From: Candidatus Magasanikbacteria bacterium CG_4_10_14_0_2_um_filter_37_12
Lineage (GTDB): Bacteria; Patescibacteriota; Patescibacteriia; Magasanikbacterales; UBA922
Direction of reading: 5' to 3'
NCBI GenBank assembly: GCA_002793015.1
Contig: PFPK01000016.1
Span: 1-38,015, forward strand
DNA: 38,015 nucleotides
The notes below the pieces were generated by a model. It had not been told where the DNA came from. It saw nothing but the letters and a program-made list of their open reading frames with translations, and did no database searches. Positions 1 through 9,138 of this stretch are shown in pieces. Position 1 is the stretch's first letter. Every line of letters starts with the position of its first letter. A program made the translations under genes and the position numbers.

Positions 1-115
1 TTGATTTTTCTAATCTATTTTTTATCCAAATTGATAAGAAAAATTGTAATAACAATACACAAATTGTAATAATAGAAAATTGAAAACTATTAAATTGTAT
101 TATTATATTTTTCAT
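1..115 (-). CDS. Partial ORF, putative N-terminal membrane segment, runs off window
   Basis: An ATG lies one base after the methyltransferase stop codon (TAA-T-ATG) and opens a frame that stays open for 38 codons to the window edge. The product starts MKNIIIQFNSF and continues into a hydrophobic stretch (roughly residues 14-32) followed by a basic segment, as in a membrane anchor. The tight spacing suggests co-transcription with the methyltransferase. However, the DNA is very AT-rich and partly made of AATTGTAA-like repeats, so the frame could be open by chance. It does not resemble the start of EcoRI endonuclease. Function unknown. Confidence 0.35.
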   Translation of the reverse strand, partial: MKNIIIQFNSFQFSIITICVLLLQFFLSIWIKNRLEKS

Positions 116-116
116 A

Positions 117-1211
117 TTATTTTTGTGGTTTTTTATTTTTAATAACTATACGAACATAAACTGGCTTTCCCTTTATTGCACCATCTTTATCTTTAATAAG
201 TCCATGTTCTTTAAATGGAACATTATTATTTTTACGAATATCATTAGAACTAATTATTTGAAACTGACTAGGATTATACTTATCAAGAAAAGTGACTGGA
301 ACACCCATTGCATCTTTGTAGTCCATCGGTATATCACTCACCTTATTAACATTAATGGCTTCATAATTGTCATATTCCGGATATTCATTTTTTGAATATT
401 TTTTATATAGCGTAATTTCTTGTTGACGCTTTACTGTATCTAAATTTGTGAACCATACAACACGCCCCATACTAAAATATTTAACACCATTAACAATCTT
501 TTTCCTTGTTTCTGTTGGAATATCATAATCCATAGGAACTTGAAACCATTTTGTTCCACCATTATCATAACCGAGCCACAATTTATCTTCTTTGATCAAT
601 TTAAAAGTTTCTTTATAAGTGATAGCGTTTTGATCACCTAGAATCAAAAATTTTTTATTATATTCAACTAACTGTGCAACATATTCTCTAAACAATGAAA
701 ATGGCGGATTTGTTACAACAATATCTGCTTGTTTTAAAAGCTCAACACTTTCTTCACTTCTAAAATCTCCGTCATATTTTAATGGAGTCCATTCGTTATT
801 TTTATTAGCCTTTAACTGCTGTGCAATATCACGCAAATCAAATGCACCATCACCGTCTAAATCACTAACTTCATTGATAATGAATTTATTTGCTGTTACT
901 TTTGGACGACCTTTTGGCTTGGCTAGCGTTTTGTCGTCTCCAAATAATGATAATTGTGTATTGGCAATTGGTGATGGCTTGTAGCTCGTAGCGATAAGTT
1001 GCTTTAAACCTAAGGCATTAAAATTTGAGGCAAAGTATTTAAAAAAGTTACTTTCAAAAGGATCATCACAATTGCAATATACAACCTTGTTACGAAATTG
1101 TTCTTTATAGTGTTTTAACTCCTTTTCAATATCAACAAGCTGAGTATAAAACTCATCTTTTTTCGCCCTATGTGCTTTATGTAAATTGTTATTTAAAGTT
1201 GTCTTGACCAT
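117..1211 (-). CDS. EcoRI-family adenine-specific DNA methyltransferase
   Basis: This 364-residue protein matches the EcoRI adenine-methylase family, whose members transfer a methyl group from S-adenosylmethionine to adenine N6. Visible marks are the N-terminal KKDEFYTQ segment typical of this family, the catalytic N6-adenine motif NPPF (in VVTNPPFSLF, near residue 170), and the following FLILGDQNAITYKE block. Length is close to that of EcoRI methylase (about 325 residues). An XRE-type regulator lies 5 bp upstream, a layout common in restriction-modification or phage-type methylase loci. No endonuclease is seen; one could lie beyond the left edge. GAATTC sites occur repeatedly in the window, so that site is not avoided. 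Target specificity is not shown by the sequence. Confidence 0.88.
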   Translation of the reverse strand: MVKTTLNNNLHKAHRAKKDEFYTQLVDIEKELKHYKEQFRNKVVYCNCDDPFESNFFKYFASNFNALGLKQLIATSYKPSPIANTQLSLFGDDKTLAKPKGRPKVTANKFIINEVSDLDGDGAFDLRDIAQQLKANKNNEWTPLKYDGDFRSEESVELLKQADIVVTNPPFSLFREYVAQLVEYNKKFLILGDQNAITYKETFKLIKEDKLWLGYDNGGTKWFQVPMDYDIPTETRKKIVNGVKYFSMGRVVWFTNLDTVKRQQEITLYKKYSKNEYPEYDNYEAINVNKVSDIPMDYKDAMGVPVTFLDKYNPSQFQIISSNDIRKNNNVPFKEHGLIKDKDGAIKGKPVYVRIVIKNKKPQK

Positions 1212-1216
1212 ATTTT

Positions 1217-1405
1217 TTATTTCATTAAGTCATCCAAGCTAACACCAAAAGCGTCTGCTATTTTTTTAACAGTATCTATACGAGGATCTGGCGTTGACCC
1301 TGCTTCAATTTTTACAATCGTGTGAAAAGCAAGATTTGCCCTTTTTGAAAGCACATCTTGAGAGATGTCAAGCTTGTTTCTATATTTTTTTATATTATCT
1401 GCAAT
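1217..1405 (-). CDS. XRE-family HTH regulator, non-canonical start
   Basis: This frame is absent from the ORF track because it has no ATG, GTG or TTG start. It encodes a Cro/CI-type helix-turn-helix: NIKKYRNKL, then SQDVLSKRA (helices 2-3), HTIVKIEAG (recognition helix and turn), ending KKIADAFGVSLDDLMK. The frame is open from 1435. ATT at 1403-1405 sits where family members usually start, so I place the start there tentatively. Either a rare ATT start is used or the start codon has been lost by mutation. It ends 5 bp before the methyltransferase, so the two are probably co-transcribed. By analogy with restriction-modification control proteins it may regulate its own promoter, which carries strong palindromes. 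Confidence 0.7.
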   Translation of the reverse strand: MADNIKKYRNKLDISQDVLSKRANLAFHTIVKIEAGSTPDPRIDTVKKIADAFGVSLDDLMK

Positions 1406-1431
1406 AACAGTCTTTCTTTTTTGTATATTGT

Positions 1432-1463
1432 ATAGTTATACTATTACTTATGATTATAGTATA
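1432..1463. promoter_or_regulatory. Palindromic operator region
   Basis: Two overlapping inverted repeats cover the -10 box and start site. TATACTAT and ATAGTATA (1437-1463) form 8-bp arms separated by 11 bp. ATAGT-TAT-ACTAT (1432-1444) forms a second dyad sharing the left arm. This arrangement suits a dimeric XRE repressor, so autoregulation of the adjacent gene is the natural inference. Confidence 0.6.
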
Positions 1464-1486
1464 TAGATTTTTAAGTTGACAGTCAA
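1458..1486 (-). promoter_or_regulatory. Sigma-70-type promoter of the XRE-methyltransferase pair
   Basis: Reading the minus strand, TTGACT (1486-1481) is followed after exactly 17 bp by TATACT (1463-1458). The predicted start site is near 1451, giving a leader of about 46 nt to the ATT codon of the XRE gene. The -10 box lies inside a palindrome. Confidence 0.65.
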
Positions 1487-1650
1487 TAAAAATAACCCGC
1501 ATTAAAGATACACATTTAGAAATAAAACCTATAAATTTAGATAATATTGATGAAAAACAAGAATATACTGTTTTTGATGCTATAAGAGACAATAAAGAAA
1601 AAGATAACAAAGCAAAAGATTTGGTAAAAATTTTACAAAAGACTATCTAA
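1480..1650 (+). pseudogene. Truncated antitoxin-like ORF upstream of toxin
   Basis: An open frame of 56 codons ends 4 bp before the RelE-like toxin start, the usual antitoxin position. It is acidic and lysine-rich (for example LDNIDEKQEY and IRDNKEKDNK), as antitoxin C-terminal toxin-wrapping tails often are. There is no start codon and no DNA-binding N-terminus: upstream the frame hits TGA inside the opposing promoter region. It is probably the remnant of an antitoxin whose 5' part was lost. Assignment rests mainly on position. Confidence 0.4.
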
Positions 1651-1654
1651 GTTT

Positions 1655-1887
1655 ATGGACAAGATAGAAAAATTACTTAAAAAAATAAGTAAAAAACAAA
1701 GAGAATTTCTTTTAGGAGTGAACAAAAAAATATTAAGTGAAAAAATGAAGGATTAAATATTAAAAAATTAAAAGACACTGATTTTTATAAATTGAGATCT
1801 GGAAGATTTAGAGTAATATATCACAAAGAAAGTAAAGAAATTATTATTGATGCAATTAAGCTAAGAGATGAAAATACTTACAAATAA
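1655..1887 (+). pseudogene. RelE/ParE-family toxin with a frameshift
   Basis: The ATG at 1655 opens a frame beginning MDKIEKLLKKISKKQREF that stops at 1754-1756. In another frame the expected RelE/ParE C-terminus follows: GLNIKKLKDTDFYKLRSG and then RFRVIYHKESKEIIID, ending at TAA 1885-1887. The YKLRSGRFRVIYH block is the family signature. Adding one A to the A6 run just before ATGAAGG would join the two parts into a normal protein of about 78 residues. This could be an inactivating mutation, a sequencing error in a homopolymer, or slippage. The neighbouring antitoxin is also truncated, which favours decay of the whole module. Confidence 0.7.
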
Positions 1888-2005
1888 TATAAAGTTCAGA
1901 TCAACTGCGGAAGGAGCGGAACGATGTTGGAATGTGGATGACCGAGGTTAATCTATTTTGGTTACGTTTCCCACTAATTACCTTATTTTAGCAATTATAT
2001 AATAA
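1888..2005. other. Unassigned spacer
   Basis: This spacer between the toxin remnant and the tRNA terminator holds a stretch that is visibly richer in G and C (CTGCGGAAGGAGCGGAACG) than its surroundings. I see no gene, tRNA fold or repeat in it. Confidence 0.3.
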
Positions 2006-2033
2006 AATAACCCTATTGTATGGGGGTTATTTT
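2006..2033 (-). terminator. Hairpin terminator after tRNA-Ser
   Basis: AATAACCC pairs with GGGTTATT across a short AT-rich loop, with T runs on both sides, so it could work in both directions. It lies just beyond the 3' end of the minus-strand tRNA. Confidence 0.7.
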
Positions 2034-2038
2034 GTGTG

Positions 2039-2125
2039 CGGAAGGTGAGGGATTTGAACCCTCGAAGGGCTTTCACCCTTACCACCTTTCCAAGGTGGCG
2101 CACTAGACCACTATGCGAACCTTCC
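2039..2125 (-). tRNA. tRNA-Ser (anticodon GGA)
   Basis: The minus strand folds as a class II tRNA. Acceptor arms are GGAAGGT and ACCTTCC with discriminator G. The anticodon stem is CCACC/GGTGG with loop TTGGAAA (anticodon GGA, reading UCC/UCU). A long variable arm (AAGGG...CCCTT) and a T arm GAGGG-TTCAAAT-CCCTC follow. The long variable arm and G discriminator fit serine. The 3' CCA is not encoded (GCACAC follows), so a CCA-adding enzyme must complete it. Confidence 0.95.
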
Positions 2126-2134
2126 TTAACTCAA

Positions 2135-2160
2135 AAGGACAATACCAAAATATTGTCCTT
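2135..2160 (-). terminator. Inverted repeat between the LOG gene and tRNA-Ser
   Basis: AAGGACAATA and TATTGTCCTT are perfect 10-bp arms with a 6-base loop. On the minus strand a short TTTT follows, so it may be a weak terminator for the LOG gene or a processing hairpin ahead of the tRNA. Confidence 0.5.
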
Positions 2161-2179
2161 AAGTCAATCAACAAAACAA

Positions 2180-3538
2180 TTATTTAGAACGAAATTCATT
2201 GATAATTTGCATTGTTGATTCTTCACTATCTACAATCTGATATAATTCGTCATCTTCATCAGAAATAGTTTCTAACTTATGAACAAAAATAGTTTTTATT
2301 ACTTCATGAATTGGTTGCCAATATTCTCTCCCCAAAAGAATGACTGGCACACGTTGCATCTTACCAGTCTGAATAAGAGTCAATACCTCAAATAAATGGT
2401 GCAAAGTTCCAAATCCGCCAGGATAAAATATAAAAGCTTTGGACGGAGCAGTGATAATAAGTTTTCTTGTAAAAGGAAACTGAAACATAATGGACTTCAT
2501 AACATATGAATTCATTGATGAACTACCGTATACTTCCAAACCAACACCAAGCGACTGTCCGCCAGCCTCCATTGCCCCCTTGTTTGCTGCCTCGCTAATC
2601 CCGATGCCTCCACCAGTGACTACACTATACTTGTCTTCAGCCAACATCGCCCCTATTTTGTAAGCAGATTTATAAAATTTGTTGTTTTGATCCATGTGTC
2701 TTGTACCAAGTACGGTAACATCTTCTACCAAACCAGTAAGAAATTCAAACCCCGACACCAGCTCAGCCATGATACGAAAAATCTTCCAATCGATGTTCTT
2801 TTGTCCACTATGAAAATTCATTGGTGATAAATCACATTCCAAAGATTTTGTGCCTTGTTTATTGATGATATTTATGGTCTCTTCTGGAGTATTCACAATG
2901 TACCATTTATCTATTTGGACTTTCTTCTTTTGATCAAAAGTTGAACATTTACTTTTCAAAAATTCAACAATTGGTTCCCAATATTCACGCCCAACCAAAA
3001 TAATAGGTATGTCACACATCTTACCAAGCTCAATACTGTTGACCACTTCAAAAAACTCATCTAACGTTCCAAATCCACCAGGAAAATATACAAAAGCGTG
3101 AGCTGGACTAGTCATCATTACTTTGCGAGTAAAAAAATAATAAAAAGCAATAGACTTTTGGACATAAGGATTGATGCGTTGTTCAAAAGGAAGCTGGATA
3201 TTAAGACCTGCAGATTCTCCGCCAGCCTCAAACGATCCTCTATTGGCTGCCTCCATAATTCCAGGCCCTCCTCCTGTGACTGTAGTAAATTCATTTTTTG
3301 CTAAAAGAGACCCAAGTTCTCTTGCTAGATCATAATATATTTCGCCTTCCTTAAATCTGGCTGAACCAAAAACAGTGACTTCATTTTCAAGCGAATTCAT
3401 AAACTCATAACCTTCCACAAATTCTGCCATAATCCTAAAGATTCGCCAAGTATCACGATAGTCACCTGTCTCATTAAGACTATAACTAAAGTCTTTCTTA
3501 GAGTGATCTTTTAATTTTTTTATTGTTTCTTTGCGCAT
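2180..3538 (-). CDS. Tandem two-domain LOG-family (lysine-decarboxylase-like) protein
   Basis: The 452 residues are two fused copies of the LOG/TIGR00730 Rossmann-like domain. Known LOG enzymes hydrolyse nucleotide ribosides (cytokinin phosphoribohydrolases) and are usually about 180-220 residues. Copy 1 (about 1-225) has GGGPGIMEAANRG, FTRK and PGGFGTLDE. Copy 2 (about 235-452) has GGGIGISEAANKG, FTRK and PGGFGTLHH. The family motif PGGxGTxxE is complete in copy 1, but its glutamate is His in copy 2, so copy 2 may be non-catalytic or altered. Each copy begins with a similar segment (WRIFRIMAEFVEGYEF and WKIFRIMAELVSGFEF), supporting an internal duplication. The gene starts 5 bp after gatA stops and so belongs to the ligA-gatCA transcript. 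Substrate unknown. Confidence 0.85.
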   Translation of the reverse strand: MRKETIKKLKDHSKKDFSYSLNETGDYRDTWRIFRIMAEFVEGYEFMNSLENEVTVFGSARFKEGEIYYDLARELGSLLAKNEFTTVTGGGPGIMEAANRGSFEAGGESAGLNIQLPFEQRINPYVQKSIAFYYFFTRKVMMTSPAHAFVYFPGGFGTLDEFFEVVNSIELGKMCDIPIILVGREYWEPIVEFLKSKCSTFDQKKKVQIDKWYIVNTPEETINIINKQGTKSLECDLSPMNFHSGQKNIDWKIFRIMAELVSGFEFLTGLVEDVTVLGTRHMDQNNKFYKSAYKIGAMLAEDKYSVVTGGGIGISEAANKGAMEAGGQSLGVGLEVYGSSSMNSYVMKSIMFQFPFTRKLIITAPSKAFIFYPGGFGTLHHLFEVLTLIQTGKMQRVPVILLGREYWQPIHEVIKTIFVHKLETISDEDDELYQIVDSEESTMQIINEFRSK

Positions 3539-3543
3539 AGTAT

Positions 3544-4992
3544 TCAGATTTCCGAATAATTTTTTAAGACAATCCGGATTGTATGACCAAGCGATAATAC
3601 ATTAATTTCCCCAAGTCTAGGTCCCATTATCTGCATTCCCACCGGCAAACCAGCCTTTGTTTCACCTACAGGAACAGAAAGCCCTGGAATACCAGCTACT
3701 GCAGCAGGCGACATAAAGACATCCGCCAGATACATGGCAAGCACGTCATCCTTTTTTTCATCAAGATTAAAGGCTGGAAATGGTGAGGTTGGTGTAACTA
3801 ACAGATCTACTTGTTCAAATGCTTGTTCAAAATCTTGTATAATAAGAGTTCTTACTTTTTGAGCTTTGCGATAATAGGCATCATAATAGCCAGCTGACAG
3901 AGCATAAGTACCAATCATAATGCGACGTTTTACTTCTTCTGGAAAACCTTGCCCCCGAGACTTGGCATAAACGTCATACAAATTATCAGCATCGGCTTGA
4001 GCACCATAACGAATTCCATCGAGCCTGCCAAGATTAGAACTGTCTTCGCTCGGTACCGCAATATAATAAACAGGAATAGCGTATTTGGTATGTGGCAAAG
4101 AAACTTCTACAATCTCATGTCCTATGTTTTCCAATTCCTTAATTTTAATCTCAATCTTATCTTTCACCTCAGTGTCTAAACCTTCCAATTCCATATATTC
4201 TTTTGGAATCCCGATTTTAAATTTTTGACTTTTGACTTTCAGCTTTTGGCTATACTCCGGCACAACGTCCGGCACAGTAGTAGCATCCATAGCATCCTCC
4301 CCCGCCATAATCTCCATCAAAATGGCTACATCTTCCACAGTTTTGGCCATCGGACCAACTGTATCAAATGAGCTAGCCATTGGCATGATACCATAACGAG
4401 AATTTCGTCCATAGCTAGGTCGCAGACCGACTACACCACAAAAGCTAGCAGGATAGCGAATTGAACCACCTGTGTCTTCAGCAATAGAAAATATACACTG
4501 GTGATCAGCCAAAGCTGCTGCTGCCCCGCCTGATGATCCGCCAGCGACTTTACTCTCGTCATGAGGGTTACGAACTGGTCCATACATCGAATTTTCATTA
4601 CTAGCTCCATGACCAAAAGCATCGCAGTTTGTTTTTCCAAGTAGCACTGTCCCTTGTCTTCTAATTTTGGTAATCACGGTTGCTTCGTATGGTGCGATAT
4701 AATTATCAAGGATTTTGGCACTTCCAGTAGAACGCACACCTTTTACACAAATGGCATCTTTTACTGAAAAAGGAATACCCGTCAACATTTGCTGTTTACC
4801 ATCCTCAATCATCTTGTCTGCTTTCTTTGCTTCTTCTAGTGCCAAATCTTCCGTAACAGTAATAAAAGCATTAATGATTTCATTACGCTCTTTTATTCTT
4901 TTTAAACAAGCTTGAGTGAGATCAACCGAAGAAAAGTCTCCATTTTTGAGACCTTCATGGGCTTGTACGATTGTTAGTTGATTTAATTTCAT
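3544..4992 (-). CDS. gatA: Glutamyl-tRNA(Gln)/aspartyl-tRNA(Asn) amidotransferase subunit A
   Basis: GatA is the glutaminase subunit of the GatCAB amidotransferase, which converts Glu-tRNA(Gln) or Asp-tRNA(Asn) to the amide form and so supplies glutaminyl-tRNA where GlnRS is lacking. The Ser-cisSer-Lys amidase signature is present: lysine in SVKDAICVKG, serine in GGSSGGAAAAL and serine in DTGGSIRYPA, followed by GLRPSYGRNSRYG. Length (about 482) is normal. I use ATG at 4992; the ORF-track start at 5001 is a TTG with no obvious ribosome site. A short KLKVKSQKFK segment before GIPKEY is encoded by 7-bp repeats (near 4216-4250). gatC lies upstream; gatB is not in the window. Confidence 0.97.
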   Translation of the reverse strand: MKLNQLTIVQAHEGLKNGDFSSVDLTQACLKRIKERNEIINAFITVTEDLALEEAKKADKMIEDGKQQMLTGIPFSVKDAICVKGVRSTGSAKILDNYIAPYEATVITKIRRQGTVLLGKTNCDAFGHGASNENSMYGPVRNPHDESKVAGGSSGGAAAALADHQCIFSIAEDTGGSIRYPASFCGVVGLRPSYGRNSRYGIMPMASSFDTVGPMAKTVEDVAILMEIMAGEDAMDATTVPDVVPEYSQKLKVKSQKFKIGIPKEYMELEGLDTEVKDKIEIKIKELENIGHEIVEVSLPHTKYAIPVYYIAVPSEDSSNLGRLDGIRYGAQADADNLYDVYAKSRGQGFPEEVKRRIMIGTYALSAGYYDAYYRKAQKVRTLIIQDFEQAFEQVDLLVTPTSPFPAFNLDEKKDDVLAMYLADVFMSPAAVAGIPGLSVPVGETKAGLPVGMQIMGPRLGEINVLSLGHTIRIVLKNYSEI

Positions 4993-5041
4993 AAAAAACA
5001 AAGTATACAGAGTACACAGAGTAATTTTTAGACTATTCTGC

Positions 5042-5341
5042 TTATTCTGCCTGAAAGACAGCTTTCACCTTCAACAAATTCCCTTGCTTCTCTGGAAATT
5101 GAGTAATAATATTTTTCCTTACTTCTTCATCACAATCAGCCACTTTATCCTCTCGAAAAACATCCTCAAGCCCAGTCACCTGGCACGTTTCTTCAACAAC
5201 AGTCGTATCCACTTCATTCAACATATCTATATAATCCAAAATAACCGAGATCTGCTTGGCATACATGGTTTTTTCTGACTCGCTCAGGTCGAGACGAGCT
5301 AGAGTAGCTATTTGTTCTATTTGTTGTGGTGAAAGTTGCAT
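5042..5341 (-). CDS. gatC: Glutamyl-tRNA(Gln) amidotransferase subunit C
   Basis: This 99-residue protein has the GatC pattern: helical start SPQQIEQIATLARLDLSESE, then ILDYIDMLNEVDT, and a C-terminal DxxR-like segment (LEDVFREDKVADC). GatC wraps around GatA and GatB and stabilises the complex. It precedes gatA by about 50 bp, the usual order, and follows ligA after 29 bp. The short spacer to gatA carries 7-bp-period repeats (AGTATAC AGAGTAC ACAGAGT). Confidence 0.95.
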   Translation of the reverse strand: MQLSPQQIEQIATLARLDLSESEKTMYAKQISVILDYIDMLNEVDTTVVEETCQVTGLEDVFREDKVADCDEEVRKNIITQFPEKQGNLLKVKAVFQAE

Positions 5342-5370
5342 AATAACTCTATTTTACCTTATTATCATTT

Positions 5371-7510
<2,140 letters not shown>

Positions 7511-7593
7511 ATTTTATCTTACTAAAGTAGTTTGTATGCGATGATGCGATCAAATATAAAGGTTTGAGTTACACTGTACAACACTTATAATTC

Positions 7594-8370
7594 TTACAAA
7601 TCAGGCCTTCTTTCTTCAAAGAGATCATTAAACTCATTTATCTTCTTATTATTTGCCTGAATTTCATCAATTTCAATAATTGAAACACTGCTAATATCTT
7701 TTGGAGCAGACGAATAAACTTTACCATCATATCCAATTACTTGACTTCCGCCAGTAAATGTAAAATCATCATCGCCTCTATTCTCTTGTCCCACTCTATT
7801 TGCAGTGATAGCAAATATTCGGTTTTCAAGACACCTTGTCACCATCGCAGATTGGCAATACGGCATTACGAGGTTGGCTGGATGGGCAAGGACTTGCATA
7901 CCTTGTAATGATAATGTCCTACATACCTCTGGAAACATCCAGTCAAAACATATCATAATCCCAACTTGCACACCATTGATATCGTATACTTTGAGAGGTT
8001 TGTCTCCAGGTGTAAACCACTTTTTTTCTTTATAAAAAAGATGTAACTTTCTGTACGTATCAATTACTTTATTCCCTGATACAATCAACGATGAATTAAA
8101 TATTTTATTCCCCTCTTTTTCTACAAAACCTCCCACAACCGTGGCACCAGTCTTGTGTGAAATTTCTTTTAGAAAATCAGCAGTTATTTCATCTTGTAAT
8201 TCTGCAACTTCTGTAGCCTCTTCCTTTGACACAAAAGTATAGCCAGTGGCAAACAGCTCTGGTAGTACAATAAGATCAGCAGTGACTCTCACTAATAATG
8301 AACGGACTTCTTCAAAATTATTTTGTTTTTCTCCAAAGATAGGAGAATTTTGTACGTAACCAACTTTCAT
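7594..8370 (-). CDS. Carbon-nitrogen hydrolase (nitrilase superfamily)
   Basis: At 258 residues this is a single-domain nitrilase-superfamily amidohydrolase. The Glu-Lys-Cys triad is visible: E38 in LPELFATGY, K108 in YRKLHLFYKEK and C141 in GIMICFDWMFPE. The family cleaves amides or N-carbamoyl groups, for example omega-amidase and N-carbamoylputrescine amidase. No signal peptide or membrane segment is seen, so it is cytoplasmic. It is the last gene of a minus-strand run with two glycosyltransferases and a flippase, 12 bp from the preceding gene, but that context does not identify its substrate. Confidence 0.9.
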   Translation of the reverse strand: MKVGYVQNSPIFGEKQNNFEEVRSLLVRVTADLIVLPELFATGYTFVSKEEATEVAELQDEITADFLKEISHKTGATVVGGFVEKEGNKIFNSSLIVSGNKVIDTYRKLHLFYKEKKWFTPGDKPLKVYDINGVQVGIMICFDWMFPEVCRTLSLQGMQVLAHPANLVMPYCQSAMVTRCLENRIFAITANRVGQENRGDDDFTFTGGSQVIGYDGKVYSSAPKDISSVSIIEIDEIQANNKKINEFNDLFEERRPDL

Positions 8371-8382
8371 AAATAATAAAAA

Positions 8383-9099
8383 TTATAAATCATGCTTCCT
8401 CAATACAACCTCTCTCCCCTCCTCGTACTTCCTCACCTTCCCAGCGACCCCAGGTAGCCACCTCAAAGGTTTCTGGTAAGCAATACGTGGCAACCAAGAA
8501 CTAATTCTTCCACTCTTCACAATACTAAATAAATATTCATCAATCCACACGCCTTTCTTACCCTGCTCGAGCATCGTCAACCACAAATCCCAATCCTGGA
8601 AGCGCCTCAGATTCTCGTCAAACCTAGGAAAAACATCTTTCCTAATCAAACTAGTGGTATGAATAAAATTATTTTTCTTCAATTCTGACTCATCAAACAG
8701 ACGAGATGACATTTTTTTATTTTGAAAATTGAAAATTGAAAATTGAAAATTACAATATGAATAGCTAGCTTCTTTATTCTTTTCTAATGCACTGTACATC
8801 TTCTCGATCATCTCCGGGTTCCCCACAATATCCGCATCCCAAAAAATCACATACTCCCCTTTTGATAATTCAAAACCCTTATTCCTCGCCACCGGAGCCC
8901 CCATATTTTCTTGTCGTAAAACTTCAATAGGAAACCTGAAGTCTGAAGTCTGAAAGTTGAAAGCTGGCTCGCTTCCGTCATCCACAACAACCACTTCCAA
9001 ATTATCATAAATCTGCTTTTCAATAGAATCCAAAACGGCTCTCAACAATTTCTGAGACTGATTATATACTGGAATAATTATACTAACCAACTGATCCAT
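8383..9099 (-). CDS. Family 2 glycosyltransferase
   Basis: The GT-A fold is clear: VSIIIPVYNQSQKLLRAV at the N-terminus, VVVVDDGS, then the metal-binding DxD in FWDADIVG, and QDWDLWLTM further on. Such enzymes add a sugar from a nucleotide-sugar donor to a growing glycan. Length is 238 residues with no membrane segment. Two patches are repeat-encoded: FNFQTSDFRF after VDDGSEPA, and YCNFQFSIFNFQ where GAAAATT is tandemly repeated; both fall between conserved motifs and look like surface loops. It follows a GT4 gene and a flippase, so surface polysaccharide or glycoprotein synthesis is likely. Confidence 0.92.
   Translation of the reverse strand: MDQLVSIIIPVYNQSQKLLRAVLDSIEKQIYDNLEVVVVDDGSEPAFNFQTSDFRFPIEVLRQENMGAPVARNKGFELSKGEYVIFWDADIVGNPEMIEKMYSALEKNKEASYSYCNFQFSIFNFQNKKMSSRLFDESELKKNNFIHTTSLIRKDVFPRFDENLRRFQDWDLWLTMLEQGKKGVWIDEYLFSIVKSGRISSWLPRIAYQKPLRWLPGVAGKVRKYEEGREVVLRKHDL
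8722..8752 (-). repeat. Heptanucleotide repeat inside the GT2 gene
   Basis: Four consecutive GAAAATT units on the plus strand encode the NFQFSIFNFQ patch in the sense frame. The same unit fills the 22.3-22.5 kb spacer. Confidence 0.85.
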
Positions 9100-9138
9100 A
9101 AGTGTTTAGACATTTAAAATGTTCAAATGTTTAGGTGT

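Noticed and set aside
117-1211. Complete restriction-modification system
   Set aside because: No endonuclease gene is visible in the window; GAATTC sites are frequent, so restriction at that site cannot be claimed.
1395-1610. 71-codon minus-strand ORF ending in the XRE promoter region
   Set aside because: It is antisense to the antitoxin remnant and runs through the promoter and operators; composition is not protein-like.
2036-2218. 60-codon plus-strand ORF
   Set aside because: It is the antisense of tRNA-Ser and the LOG gene end.
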